Below are positions 51,601-60,043 of a stretch of 64,000 nucleotides of DNA, in pieces. The notes beneath the pieces are model-generated. The model ran no database searches, was not told the DNA's origin, and saw only the letters and a program-made list of their open reading frames with translations. Position 1 is the first letter of the stretch. Every line of letters begins with the position of its first letter. The position numbers were made by a program, and so were the translations under genes. This DNA is from Pseudomonas tolaasii NCPPB 2192 (lineage in GTDB: Bacteria > Pseudomonadota > Gammaproteobacteria > Pseudomonadales > Pseudomonadaceae): positions 5,642,001 to 5,706,000 of the forward strand of contig NZ_PHHD01000001.1 in the NCBI RefSeq assembly GCF_002813445.1, written 5' to 3'.

Positions 51601-51772
51601 CATTCTGGCTTTCATTCCGCTGACCCACTCGGTGTTCTGGGGAACCCTGGCTTACACCCTGATCGGCGGCACCTTTGGCGGCACGCTGATGACGCTGGTG
51701 TTTCTGCCGGCCATGTATTCGATCTGGTTCAAGATCAAGCCCCCAAAAACCAGCTCCACTTCAATCACTTAA
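48692..51772 (+). CDS. RND efflux pump, inner-membrane subunit (TriC/AcrB superfamily)
   Basis: A 1026-residue proton-driven pump with twelve helices and two large periplasmic loops. The N-terminal segment is RERSITLFLIVLISVAGALAFLKLGRAEDPPFTVKQMTV, typical of the TriC/VexB-like branch rather than AcrB itself. The proton relay pair is in LGLLVDDAIIAIEMM. The second half repeats the pattern (FGINALVGLVALSGILMRNTLILIGQI). It is controlled with its adaptor by the upstream TetR operator; the substrates are unknown. Confidence 0.93.
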   Translation: MKPGRFNLSALAVRERSITLFLIVLISVAGALAFLKLGRAEDPPFTVKQMTVITAWPGATAQEMQDQVAEPLEKRLQELRWYDRAETYTRPGLAFTVIYLLDSTPPSEVEGEFYQARKKLGDEAKNLPPGVMAPVLNDEYSDVTFALFALKAKGEPQRLLVRDAEALRQQLLHVPGVKKINIIGEQAERIFVSFSHDRLATLGIAPQDIFAALNSQNVLTPAGSIETRGPQVFLRLDGAFDKLEKIRDTPVIVKGRTLKLSDLATVERGYEDPATFQVRNNGEPALLLGVVMREGWNGLDLGKALDAETAKISANLPLGMTLSKVTDQSANIHAAVDEFMVKFFVALFVVMVVCFISMGWRVGIVVAAAVPLTLAAVFVVMAATGKSFDRITLGSLILALGLLVDDAIIAIEMMVVKMEEGYSRLKASAYAWSHTAAPMLAGTLVTAIGFMPNGFAHSTAGEYTSNMFWIVGIALVTSWVVAVVFTPYLGVKMLPDIKQVEGGHTALYNTRNYNRFRRVLARIIARKWWVAGAVVGLFVLAVVGMGQVKKQFFPTSDRPEVLVEVQMPYGTSIEQTAAATVKIEDWLKQQPEAKIVTSYIGQGAPRFYLAMAPELPDPSFAKVVVLTGSEEERDALKLKLRQAAADGLASEARVRVTQLVFGPYSPFPVAYRVMGPDPQKLRAIAAQAEAILRASPLMRTVNTDWGPQVPALHFTLDQDRLQAVGLTSNSVALQLQFLLTGVPLTAVREDIRSVQIMARSAGDTRLDPARIAGFTLTGSAGQRVPLSQIGTVEVRMEAPVLRRRDRTPTITVRGDIAEGLQPPDVSVAVFSQLQPLIDQLPAGYRIEQAGAIEESGKASQAMAPLFPIMIALTLLIIIFQVRSMAAMVMVFATSPLGLIGVVPTLLLFQQPFGINALVGLVALSGILMRNTLILIGQIHNNQKDGLAPFDAVVEATVQRARPVLLTAVAAILAFIPLTHSVFWGTLAYTLIGGTFGGTLMTLVFLPAMYSIWFKIKPPKTSSTSIT

Positions 51773-51807
51773 CGCATCCACCAATGCCCTCGGGCAGGAG
51801 AAACACC

Positions 51808-52515
51808 ATGCAGATCAAAGATTCCATCGCGCTGGTTACCGGCGCAAACCGTGGTTTGGGCAAAGCCTATGTCAAAGCCCTGCTGAATGCCGGCGCCAAA
51901 AAGGTTTACGCAGCCGCCCGTGATATTGGCAGCATCGAGGCCGCCCCCGGCGTGGTGCCGCTGAAGCTGGATGTGACCAAACCGGAAGATATCCGGGCGG
52001 CCATCGCCTCTGCCAACGACGTCAACCTGCTGATCAATAATGCCGGTATCAACGGGCGCAACGGCGCCTCCGCGGGCAACATCGATATCGACACACTGCG
52101 CCTGGAACTGGAAACCAACGCCATCGGCCCACTGGCCACCAGCCTGGCCTTCGCACCGATTCTGGCGGCCAATGGCGGTGGCGCGGTGGTCAACATGCAT
52201 TCGGCCCTGAGCTGGGTCAACTTGCCCAACACCATTACCTATTCGGCGAGTAAAGCCGCGGTGTGGTCGCTGACCAACGGCCTGCGCCTGCAACTGGCGA
52301 GCCAGGGCACCCTGGTGGTGGGTGTGCATGTGGCGTTCGTCGATACCGATATGACGCGCGGGCTGGAAGGCGTGCCGAAGGCGGATGCCGATGAGGTTGT
52401 AGCGCGCGTATTGAGCGGCATCGAAAACAACGAAACCGAAGTGCTGGCCGACGGCACAGCCCAGGCCATCAAGCAGAACCTGAGCAATGGCATTTACCTG
52501 CGGCCTGTTTCCTGA
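51808..52515 (+). CDS. SDR-family oxidoreductase
   Basis: A 235-residue short-chain dehydrogenase. The cofactor motif is TGANRGLGKA, NNAG is in LLINNAGINGRNG, and the catalytic YSASK follows the NMHSALSWVNLPNTIT segment. GCAGGAG precedes the ATG at 51808. It lies 35 bp after the RND pump and may be the last gene of that operon. A REP-like hairpin follows, then the amidase gene. Confidence 0.9.
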   Translation: MQIKDSIALVTGANRGLGKAYVKALLNAGAKKVYAAARDIGSIEAAPGVVPLKLDVTKPEDIRAAIASANDVNLLINNAGINGRNGASAGNIDIDTLRLELETNAIGPLATSLAFAPILAANGGGAVVNMHSALSWVNLPNTITYSASKAAVWSLTNGLRLQLASQGTLVVGVHVAFVDTDMTRGLEGVPKADADEVVARVLSGIENNETEVLADGTAQAIKQNLSNGIYLRPVS

Positions 52516-52533
52516 CAGAAGCCCCCCACCACC

Positions 52534-52559
52534 CCTGTGGCGAGCGGGCTCGCCACAGG
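52534..52559. repeat. REP-like hairpin CCTGTGGCGAG/CTCGCCACAGG
   Basis: An 11-bp perfect stem with a CGGG loop, 19 bp after the SDR stop. It matches the core of the palindrome inside the MITE (CTGTGGCGAG) and may end or stabilise the upstream transcript. Confidence 0.65.
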
Positions 52560-52598
52560 TGATGCATTCGGGTGCCCTTTGAATCGAGAGAAAACTGT

Positions 52599-54017
52599 AT
52601 GAATACACCTGCATCCACCCAATCCCCCCTTGTTTCACTGGGTGTCGCCGACGCCGCGCGCGCCATCCTCACCGGCGAGATAACGGCCGAAGCCTATGCG
52701 AGCGCGCTGTTGCAACAGTCGCGCAACAGCGCTGACCTGAACACCTTCATCCGCATCGACGAAGCCGCCGTGCTCGCCAGCGCAAGAGAGGCGGACAGCG
52801 CGCGAGCAGCCGGTTCGACCCTGCCACTGCTGGGCGTACCGATTGGGGTGAAAGACAGCTACCTGACCAAAGGCCTGGCCACCAGCCTCGGCCTGGAACA
52901 CCTGGCTGACTTTGTACCCGAACAGGACGCGGGCGCCGTGAGTGCGCTGAAAGAAGCCGGCGCGCTGGTGTTTGGCAAGAACAACCTGGTGGAAATGTCG
53001 TTCGGCCTCACGGGCAACAATGCACACTACGGCCAGGCCAAAAACCCCCATGCGCCGGACCGGGTCACCGGCGGCTCTTCCAGCGGCTCGGCCGCGTCCG
53101 TGGCGGCGGGCATTGTTCCGGCATCGTTGGGCGGTGACACCATTGGCTCCATTCGGGTACCCGCCGCGCTCTGCGGCGTGGTCGGGTTCAAACCGACCAC
53201 CGGGCGCTGGCCGCGCGACGGTGTGGCGCCGGTTTCCCACACCCTGGACACCACGGGTGTGCTTGCTCGCAGTGTCGCCGATTGCGCGCTCATCGATCAG
53301 GTGGTCACCGGTGACGCCTTGCAGACAGAACATGACCTCAAGGGTGTGCGGCTGGCCTATGCACCGCGCCAGTTTCTCGAGGGGGTCGATGCACAGGTCG
53401 AGGCGCGTTTTCGCGAGGTGCTGCGGCAGCTGAAAGACACCGGTGCCGAGCTTGTGGAAGTGGACCTGGGTGAGGATTTTGCCGCCCTTTCGCAATCGGC
53501 GGCCTGGGGGATTTTCTTTCACGAAACCCAGGGCGCAGTCACTGAGTTCCTGCGATTTCACCAGGTGCCCACCCGGTTCGAAACGATCCTCGAACGGCTC
53601 AAACCCGAGTTGCGCGACGCCTGGAGCTATATGGTCGTACCGCACGGTGCAGGCGCCATTTCCGCCGACACCTACCAGGCGATTTTGAACGTCAACCGGC
53701 CCGAGATTCAGCGGCGGCTGGATCAGGTCTTCGTGGCCCGCGGCGTGCAAGCGATCCTGCAGCCGACAACCCCCTGCACCGCCCCGCTGATCTCACAGCA
53801 ATCCCGGTTCATCGTGGCAGGCCGCGAGGTCGATCAATTGGTCCTGGCCAATCACACGGCGGTGGCGAGCCTGTTGGGCCTGCCCGGCATCAGCCTTCCC
53901 GCAGGGCTGTCCAACCAAGGCCTGCCGATCGGGCTGGAACTGGATGCGCCGGCAGGCAGCGACCGCAGGCTGCTCGCACTTGCCCAGCGGGTCGAAAGCG
54001 TTCTGTCGATCAACTAA
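52599..54017 (+). CDS. Amidase (amidase-signature family)
   Basis: A 472-residue hydrolase with Lys in LGVPIGVKDSYLTK and the Ser-rich loop TGGSSSGSAASVAAGIVPASLGGDTIGSIRVPAALCGVVGFKPTTGRWPRDG. It resembles indoleacetamide and mandelamide hydrolases. It is the second amidase of the window and not closely similar in layout to the one at 35130. A MATE exporter follows 24 bp later; the link between them is unclear. Confidence 0.92.
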   Translation: MNTPASTQSPLVSLGVADAARAILTGEITAEAYASALLQQSRNSADLNTFIRIDEAAVLASAREADSARAAGSTLPLLGVPIGVKDSYLTKGLATSLGLEHLADFVPEQDAGAVSALKEAGALVFGKNNLVEMSFGLTGNNAHYGQAKNPHAPDRVTGGSSSGSAASVAAGIVPASLGGDTIGSIRVPAALCGVVGFKPTTGRWPRDGVAPVSHTLDTTGVLARSVADCALIDQVVTGDALQTEHDLKGVRLAYAPRQFLEGVDAQVEARFREVLRQLKDTGAELVEVDLGEDFAALSQSAAWGIFFHETQGAVTEFLRFHQVPTRFETILERLKPELRDAWSYMVVPHGAGAISADTYQAILNVNRPEIQRRLDQVFVARGVQAILQPTTPCTAPLISQQSRFIVAGREVDQLVLANHTAVASLLGLPGISLPAGLSNQGLPIGLELDAPAGSDRRLLALAQRVESVLSIN

Positions 54018-54041
54018 CGTCACGTTTTACAGGCGATCACC

Positions 54042-55484
54042 ATGACTACCCTTCAGGATGCCCCCCCTCTCAATGCGCCTTCCCAGGCACAGGCAGCCGC
54101 CAAGCTGCGAGCCCGTGAAGCCATGCTGCACGGGCCCATTTTTGCCACGATGATGGCGTTGGCATTACCCACCATCGGTGTACTCGTCGCCCAGACACTG
54201 GTGAACGTGGCCGAGACCTTTTACGTATCGCGCCTGGGCGCCGACGCCCTGATCGGTGTCGCGCTGGTGTTTCCGGTGTGGATGCTGATGACGATGATGT
54301 CTGCCGGCGGCATTGGTGGCGGCGTTGCGTCAGCCGTCGCCCGGGCCACCGGCGCCGGTCGTCATGAGGATGCGAACGCGCTCGTGCTGCACACACTGGT
54401 GACGGCCGTGGCCTTCGGCCTGCTGTTTTCGGTGCTGGTGATTGGCCTGGGTGGCCCGCTGTATCGGGCATTGGGGGGCACGGGCGAGGCCCTGCACTCG
54501 GCCCTCGTCTATTCGGGTTTTATCTTCCTGGCCGCCGTACCGATCTGGGTGGTCAACCTGTTATCCGCCGTGCTGCGCGCCATTGGCAATGTGCGGGTGC
54601 CGGCGCGGATTACCTTTGCCGGCGTGGCCGTGCTGATCCCGCTGTCGCCGCTGCTGATCTTCGGCCTGGGGCCGTTTCAGGGCTTCGGCGTGGCCGGCGC
54701 CGGTATTGCGGTCACGCTGTACTACTGCGGCGCGGCCATTGTGATGCTGCGCTACATGGCCAGTGGGCAATCCGGGTTGCGCCTGTCTCGCGGTCGCCTG
54801 CGCCTGGCGTTGTTCCGGGACATTCTGGCGGTGGGCCTGCCCGCCGCCGCCAACACCCTCCAGTTGAACTTGATGGTCTTGCTGGTCACCGCCGCCGTCG
54901 GCCGCTTCGGTGTGGAGGCGATTGGCGGCTACGGCACCGCCTCGCGCCTGGACTACGTGCTGGTACCGATTTTGTTCGGGCTTGGGACCGCCGTACTGAC
55001 CATGGTCGGCACCAACGTGGGCGCCGGTCAGATCGAGCGAGCGAAAAAAATCGCCTGGCTCGGGACCCTCGTCAGCGTGGTGTTCACCGAGACGGTCGGC
55101 CTGCTCGTCGCGCTGCTGCCCTGGCTGTGGATCGGGTTGTTTTCCCATGACAGCGCCGTCACAGAGACCGGCTCGTTGTATTTCCACATCGTCGCGCCTT
55201 TCTATGCGGCCAATGGGGTGATCTTCGCACTCAGCTTCGCCGCCCAGGGCACCGGGCGAATGGGCTGGATTTTCTTTGCCGGTGCCATCCGGCTGGTCAT
55301 CGCCGCCGGTGGCGGCTGGCTGGCGGTCAGCGCATTCGGCGTGACCACTACCGGGCTGTTTGCCATCGTGGCGCTTGCCTTGGTCGTCGCCGCTGCAACG
55401 TGTGCCGCAGCGGCGTATTTCGGCGGTATGTGGCCGACAGTCAAGGCCCAGGGGGCAACCCAGCGAACTCAGTCTGCACCGTAG
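54042..55484 (+). CDS. MATE-family efflux transporter
   Basis: A 480-residue sodium- or proton-coupled exporter with twelve predicted helices. It begins LHGPIFATMMALALPTIGVLVAQTLVNVAETFYVSRLGADALIGVALVFPVWMLMTMMSAGGIGGGVASAVARATGAG, the usual MATE N-lobe, and the C-lobe has IGGYGTASRLDYVLVPILFGLGTAVLTMVGTNVGAG. It is probably cotranscribed with the amidase. Its 3' end overlaps a convergent LysR gene by 16 bp. Confidence 0.92.
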   Translation: MTTLQDAPPLNAPSQAQAAAKLRAREAMLHGPIFATMMALALPTIGVLVAQTLVNVAETFYVSRLGADALIGVALVFPVWMLMTMMSAGGIGGGVASAVARATGAGRHEDANALVLHTLVTAVAFGLLFSVLVIGLGGPLYRALGGTGEALHSALVYSGFIFLAAVPIWVVNLLSAVLRAIGNVRVPARITFAGVAVLIPLSPLLIFGLGPFQGFGVAGAGIAVTLYYCGAAIVMLRYMASGQSGLRLSRGRLRLALFRDILAVGLPAAANTLQLNLMVLLVTAAVGRFGVEAIGGYGTASRLDYVLVPILFGLGTAVLTMVGTNVGAGQIERAKKIAWLGTLVSVVFTETVGLLVALLPWLWIGLFSHDSAVTETGSLYFHIVAPFYAANGVIFALSFAAQGTGRMGWIFFAGAIRLVIAAGGGWLAVSAFGVTTTGLFAIVALALVVAAATCAAAAYFGGMWPTVKAQGATQRTQSAP

Positions 55485-56380
55485 AACGCCGGGAGCGCGC
55501 GGACATAACGGTCGCACTCGCGGCAGGCCAGTTCAGCCACGATGCGGATCGCTTCGCTGGAGTGCGCCTCGGTGTAGCTCACCACCAGGGGTTGCTGGGG
55601 TAGCGCGACCTTACAGTCGACGCGTTTGACCAGCCCCGCCTCGATGGCGGCACGTACCGGTGCCAGGGGCACCAGGGCATTGCCGAAGCCCGATTGGACC
55701 AACTGCAGGATCGCCGAGATAGAACTCATGTGGTGGCTTTTACCGGCAGGGATACCGGTGCGCCGGTACAACTCGCGTAGCGCGTGGTGGGGCTGGGAGC
55801 CGAGGCTCATGGTGATGGTGGGCAGGCGCAGCAGGTCCAGCAGCGGGTGTTCGGGATCGATGTGCGTGTCGTTGGCGGCAATCCAGCCCGTGGCGATCGA
55901 CAGGCAAGGAATATTGGTGATGCCCTCGCCGTCCAGCGGGTGGGTTTGCAAGGCAATATCGATCACGCCGTCGCACAAAGCCTTATAGACCCCGGCGCTG
56001 GTTTCCGAGGTGAATTGCACCTCGATACCGGGGTAGGTCGATTGCAGCACCTTGAGAAAATCAATCAGCCAGGTGTGCACCACGCTGTCGATCGCGCCGA
56101 TGCGCACCAGGCCGAGCAGTTCGGATTCCGGGCGACCCAGCAAGCGGATTTCCTGCTCCAGATCGAGCATGCGCTCGGCATAGTCGATCAGGCGCGTGCC
56201 GACGGCAGTCAATTTGAGTTCGCGGGTGTCACGGTCGAACAGGCGCATGCCGATTTCGTCTTCCAGCGAAGCGATGCGATTGGAGATCGCCGCTTGGGTC
56301 AGGTGGAGCTGATCGGCGGCAGCGCGAAAACTTTTGAGCCTGGCCACCTGAAGAAACGCTTCGATAAAGCGGGTGTTCAT
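55469..56380 (-). CDS. LysR-family transcriptional regulator
   Basis: A 303-residue regulator. The HTH is MNTRFIEAFLQVARLKSFRAAADQLHLTQAAISNRIASLEDEIG, followed by an effector domain (GLVRIGAIDSVVHTWLIDFLKVLQSTYPGIEVQFTSETSAGVYKALCDGVIDIALQTHPL). GGAG lies just before the ATG at 56380. It lies downstream of the OprD porin and pxp operon on the same strand and may control them. Confidence 0.92.
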   Translation of the reverse strand: MNTRFIEAFLQVARLKSFRAAADQLHLTQAAISNRIASLEDEIGMRLFDRDTRELKLTAVGTRLIDYAERMLDLEQEIRLLGRPESELLGLVRIGAIDSVVHTWLIDFLKVLQSTYPGIEVQFTSETSAGVYKALCDGVIDIALQTHPLDGEGITNIPCLSIATGWIAANDTHIDPEHPLLDLLRLPTITMSLGSQPHHALRELYRRTGIPAGKSHHMSSISAILQLVQSGFGNALVPLAPVRAAIEAGLVKRVDCKVALPQQPLVVSYTEAHSSEAIRIVAELACRECDRYVRALPAFYGAD

Positions 56381-56492
56381 GGTGTCTCCGGTATGGAATG
56401 CTGAAGGGCTTGAGTGTGGCCGAACAAAAGCCATTCAACAATCCGGCGCCCCGCACACCGAGGGCGTGCAGAGCGCCGGGCACTTGCCGGAG

Positions 56493-57728
56493 TCAGAACA
56501 GGCGCATCGGGTAACTGACGATCAGCCGGTTTTCGTCCAGGTCATTGCCGAAGTTTGTTCGCACGGTTGCGTTGCGCCACTTCAACTCCAGACTCTTTGC
56601 CGCACCGCTCTGGACTACGTAGGCCAGGTCGGTGTTGCGCTCCCACTCGCGTGCATCCTGCACGCCGGGCTGCTTGATCTGATCACCGGTGACATAGCGG
56701 GTCATGAACGACAAACCGGGAATGCCCCACGCCGCCAGGTCGAAGTCATAACGCACTTGCCAGGAGCGCTCGCCGGCGTTGGAGAACTGCAGCACCTGGA
56801 TGAAGTTAACCAGGTAGGGGTCGGTGTTGGTGACAAAGGGATAAGCGTCGTCACCGATCATTTTCTGGTAACCCACGCCGAATGTCTGTGCACCGAACTT
56901 GTAGCTGGTCAGCACGCCCACAGCTTTGTTGTCGATGGGGCGAAAATGCCCGTCTTCCTCGCTCTTGGCCAGGCGCAGGTCCACCTTCAAGGCCTGGTTG
57001 TCAGTCAAATCCAGGGCCCCGCCATAATTGAAAATGGCTTGCTGGTAGATCCCTTCAAGCTTGCCGTAATGCAACCCGACGGTGGACGTCGGACCGAACG
57101 AATAATCGCCGCCGGCCAACACGAAGTGATCGCTGACACCGCCAAACCGGCTGCTCAGTTTGTCCCAGTTGGTCGAGTCCTGAGCCACCAGGCTGGTGAT
57201 GCGCGCAGCCTGGACCGACAGGTTGTCGAGCTCGCGGGATTCGACCATCGCCCCGCGGAAAAACTGCCCCAGCAGGCGCGAGTCCTGCGCCTGCAGCACC
57301 GTGTTGCGAAACAGCAAGGCACCGGCCTTGATCACGGTTTTGGAGACCCTGGCCTTGGCGGTAAAACCGATCTTGCTGTACTCGTCCACGGAGGAACCGT
57401 CTGTACGTGAAGGGAATAACCCCGAGCCGGCGCGCCCGTCGCCGGAGTCCAGCTTCAGGCCCAGCATCGCAATGCTGTCCAGACCGAAACCGACGGTTCC
57501 GTCGGTGTAGCCTGATTGAACCTGCAAGGTCGCACCCTGCCCCCATTCCCGCGCCTGGCTGTGCCCGTTGGCGGTATTGCCACCGGGTTGGCGGAAGTCG
57601 CGGTCAAAATACAAATTACGCAGGTCCAGAGTGGCGTGGCTGTCACCCGTAAAATCTGCATACGCCGGTTGCCCGGTCACCATCAAACTCAACGCAGCCG
57701 TAGCCCACGGCCATTTCGCAGTTACCAT
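56493..57728 (-). CDS. OprD-family outer-membrane porin
   Basis: A 411-residue substrate-specific channel with a signal peptide (KWPWATAALSLMVTGQPAYA) and the family opening (SHATLDLRNLYFDRDFRQPGGNTANGHSQAREWGQGATLQVQSGYTDGTVGFGLDSIAMLGLKLDSG), ending YPMRLF. GAGGAGC precedes the ATG at 57728. It lies directly downstream of the pxp-acc operon and may supply its substrate across the outer membrane. Confidence 0.93.
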   Translation of the reverse strand: MVTAKWPWATAALSLMVTGQPAYADFTGDSHATLDLRNLYFDRDFRQPGGNTANGHSQAREWGQGATLQVQSGYTDGTVGFGLDSIAMLGLKLDSGDGRAGSGLFPSRTDGSSVDEYSKIGFTAKARVSKTVIKAGALLFRNTVLQAQDSRLLGQFFRGAMVESRELDNLSVQAARITSLVAQDSTNWDKLSSRFGGVSDHFVLAGGDYSFGPTSTVGLHYGKLEGIYQQAIFNYGGALDLTDNQALKVDLRLAKSEEDGHFRPIDNKAVGVLTSYKFGAQTFGVGYQKMIGDDAYPFVTNTDPYLVNFIQVLQFSNAGERSWQVRYDFDLAAWGIPGLSFMTRYVTGDQIKQPGVQDAREWERNTDLAYVVQSGAAKSLELKWRNATVRTNFGNDLDENRLIVSYPMRLF

Positions 57729-57780
57729 GCGGGCGCTCCTCATCGATCTATTTATGACTGTTATTGTTAATCGGCAGAGC

Positions 57781-57810
57781 GGAACGCCGGCGCGGTGGCA
57801 CCGGCGTTCC
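57781..57810. repeat. Hairpin between the carrier-like and OprD genes
   Basis: GGAACGCCGG-N10-CCGGCGTTCC, 18 bp after the last operon gene. No T-run follows on the minus strand. It may reduce read-through into the porin gene. Confidence 0.6.
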
Positions 57811-57828
57811 TGGGTGTTACAAAGGTGT

Positions 57829-58239
57829 CTAGCGGCCTGGCACTTTCAAATGGAACAAGGGGGTGCCATAGCCGACCAACGTGCCATCGAGAATCTGCTG
57901 TTCGATCAACGTGCCCTTGGTGGGCGCGATCACCGGGTCCAACAACTCCCCAATCGCAATGAACCCCAGGGTCTGGCCTTTACCGACCGCGTCTCCCGGC
58001 GCGGCCAGCACGGTGTTTTCCAGCGGATGCGCCGCATGGAAATACCCGGCGCGAGGCGCCGTGACCACCACCTGGGTGTCATCCTGCAGCAGCGCCTGGG
58101 CGGCCTGCGCCGTCGCAACGCCATTTGCTGATGCGGCGAATTTCAACACCAGCGTGACGTCGCCCACCTGGTATTCGCACTCGGTGATGCCGGTGTTTTC
58201 AAGGCGTCGCACCAGCGCCTGAATCACGTCAATCTTCAT
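57829..58239 (-). CDS. Carrier-like protein lacking the biotin-accepting lysine
   Basis: A 136-residue protein of the biotinyl/lipoyl carrier fold. The C-terminal domain aligns with biotin carriers: TAPRAGYFHAAHPLENTVLAAPGDAVGKGQTLGFIAIGELLDPVIAPTKGTLIEQQILDGTLVGYGTPLFHL. Where a carrier has EAMKM, this protein has AIGEL, so the modified lysine is missing and it cannot be biotinylated there. It is the last gene of the pxp-acc operon, coupled to the biotin carboxylase by an ATGA overlap. A true carrier is encoded upstream. It may be a structural subunit. Confidence 0.82.
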   Translation of the reverse strand: MKIDVIQALVRRLENTGITECEYQVGDVTLVLKFAASANGVATAQAAQALLQDDTQVVVTAPRAGYFHAAHPLENTVLAAPGDAVGKGQTLGFIAIGELLDPVIAPTKGTLIEQQILDGTLVGYGTPLFHLKVPGR

Positions 58240-59603
58240 GGTTGCGCCTCCACCGGACCCAACCCCTGCTCAAGCAGGTGTTCAAGATGGTGGATATTAA
58301 AACCGCCGCGGATAAACCCCGGCTCCTCCATCAGCCGCCGATGCAAGGCCAGGTTCGACTCCACACCCTCGAGCATTACTTCACTCAGCGCACCGCGCAT
58401 GCGTGCCAGGGCCTGGGCGCGGGTATCGCCGTGGGTCAGCACTTTGGCGGCCAGCGAGTCGTAATGCGGCGCAATGGTGTAGCCCGCGTAGAGGTGCGAT
58501 TCCACACGCACGCCCGGCCCCCCCGGCGCCAGCCACTGGGTGACGGTGCCCGGAGAGGGTTGGAAGGTCCAGGGGTGCTCGGTGTTGATGCGGCACTCCA
58601 TTGCGTGGCCGCGCAGCACGATGTCCTCCTGGGTGAAAGACAGCGCTTCGCCGCGCGCGACGCGCAGTTGCTCGACCACCAGATCAATGCCGGTCACCAA
58701 CTCGGTGACCGGGTGCTCGACCTGGATGCGCGTGTTCATTTCGATAAAGTAAAACTGGCCATCCTCATACAGAAACTCAAAAGTCCCGGCCCCCCGATAG
58801 CCGATCTGCAGGCACGCCGCAACACAGCGCTGGCCGATGCGGGCGATCACGCCAGGGTCAATGCCCGGCGCCGGCGACTCCTCGATGACCTTCTGATGAC
58901 GGCGCTGCATCGAACAATCGCGCTCGCCCAGCCACACGGCATGGCCATGGGCGTCGGCCAGCACCTGGATCTCTACGTGGCGCGGGTTCTCCAGAAACTT
59001 TTCGATGTACAGGCTCGGGTTGCCGAATGCGCGCACGGCCTCTTCCCGCGTCATCGACACCGCCTGCGCCAACTCGTCAGGGTGGCGAACGATGCGCATG
59101 CCACGCCCGCCCCCGCCGCCGGAAGCCTTGACGATCAACGGGAAGCCAACATCCCGCGCAATCGCCGCCACGGCGTCAGCGTCGTCCGGCAACTCGCCCT
59201 CCGAGCCGGGTACGCACGGCACGTCGGCGGCGCGCATGGCGCGCTTGGCACTGACCTTGTCGCCCATCAGGCGTATCGCCGCCGATGGAGGCCCGATGAA
59301 CACCAGCCCGGCCTCCTCCACGGCCTGGGCAAAGTCGGCGCGTTCGGACATGAAACCGTAGCCGGGGTGAATGGCGCCGGCACCGGTCAACTGCGCGGCT
59401 TCGAGCAGCGCTCGCGTATTCAGGTAGCTCGCCGAGGCGGCAGCCGGCCCGATGCACAGGGCCTGGTCCGCCAGCGCTACATGGCGCAACCCGGCGTCGG
59501 CCTGGGAATGCACGGCAATGGTACGAATGCCCAGCGCGCGGCAGGCTCGCAGAATGCGTAGGGCAATTTCGCCACGGTTGGCGATCAATACGGAATCAAA
59601 CAT
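58236..59603 (-). CDS. Biotin carboxylase (AccC-like)
   Basis: A 455-residue ATP-grasp enzyme that carboxylates biotin on its carrier. The N-terminal MFDSVLIANRGEIALRILRACRALGI, the ATP loop VKASGGGGGRGMRIV, the CSMQRRHQKVIEESPAP motif and the catalytic EMNTRIQVEHPVTE are all present. It overlaps the preceding accB-like gene by 8 bp. Placement with PxpB and PxpC rather than AccA/AccD suggests it serves a urea-carboxylase-like or 5-oxoproline-related reaction, not fatty-acid synthesis. Confidence 0.93.
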   Translation of the reverse strand: MFDSVLIANRGEIALRILRACRALGIRTIAVHSQADAGLRHVALADQALCIGPAAASASYLNTRALLEAAQLTGAGAIHPGYGFMSERADFAQAVEEAGLVFIGPPSAAIRLMGDKVSAKRAMRAADVPCVPGSEGELPDDADAVAAIARDVGFPLIVKASGGGGGRGMRIVRHPDELAQAVSMTREEAVRAFGNPSLYIEKFLENPRHVEIQVLADAHGHAVWLGERDCSMQRRHQKVIEESPAPGIDPGVIARIGQRCVAACLQIGYRGAGTFEFLYEDGQFYFIEMNTRIQVEHPVTELVTGIDLVVEQLRVARGEALSFTQEDIVLRGHAMECRINTEHPWTFQPSPGTVTQWLAPGGPGVRVESHLYAGYTIAPHYDSLAAKVLTHGDTRAQALARMRGALSEVMLEGVESNLALHRRLMEEPGFIRGGFNIHHLEHLLEQGLGPVEAQP

Positions 59604-60030
59604 CGGTGTCTCCCAGTGCTTGCAGCTCAAACAACAGCGTGCCCGGTTTGACTTCGGCGCCATCGTCGAGGCAGATACGGGTAATACGTCCGGCGCGGTC
59701 GGCTTCGATCAGGTTGAGCATTTTCATGGCCTCGACGATGCCCAGAGCCTGCCCTTCGCTGACGATATCGCCCACTTGCACAAACGCCGGCTCCTGCGGG
59801 GAAGGCCCGCGATAGAACAACCCGGCAAGGCTGGAACTGATCGGCAATACCGACGTTGCCACCGGCGCGGGCTCGTTTGCCACTGGCAGCTCAGGCCGGA
59901 TGACGGGTGAACCGGGCCCAGCCTGTTTGCTCAGACGAATGCGCTCATCACCTTGGCGGTGGTCTATTTCAGTGAGCGACGGCGAGCCTTGCAGCAGCGT
60001 GACCAACTGATCGAGCAGTTGTTGGTCCAT
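59596..60030 (-). CDS. Biotin carboxyl carrier protein (AccB-like)
   Basis: A 144-residue carrier with an N-terminal helix, a Pro-rich linker (SPVIRPELPVANEPAPVATSVLP) and a biotinyl domain with the intact EAMKM motif (GQALGIVEAMKMLNLIEADRAGRITRICLDDGAEVKPGTLLFEL). The lysine can be biotinylated. It begins 13 bp after the pxpA gene and overlaps the carboxylase gene, so all are one transcript. Confidence 0.92.
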   Translation of the reverse strand: MDQQLLDQLVTLLQGSPSLTEIDHRQGDERIRLSKQAGPGSPVIRPELPVANEPAPVATSVLPISSSLAGLFYRGPSPQEPAFVQVGDIVSEGQALGIVEAMKMLNLIEADRAGRITRICLDDGAEVKPGTLLFELQALGDTDV

Positions 60031-60043
60031 GGTGCCTCCTCCC

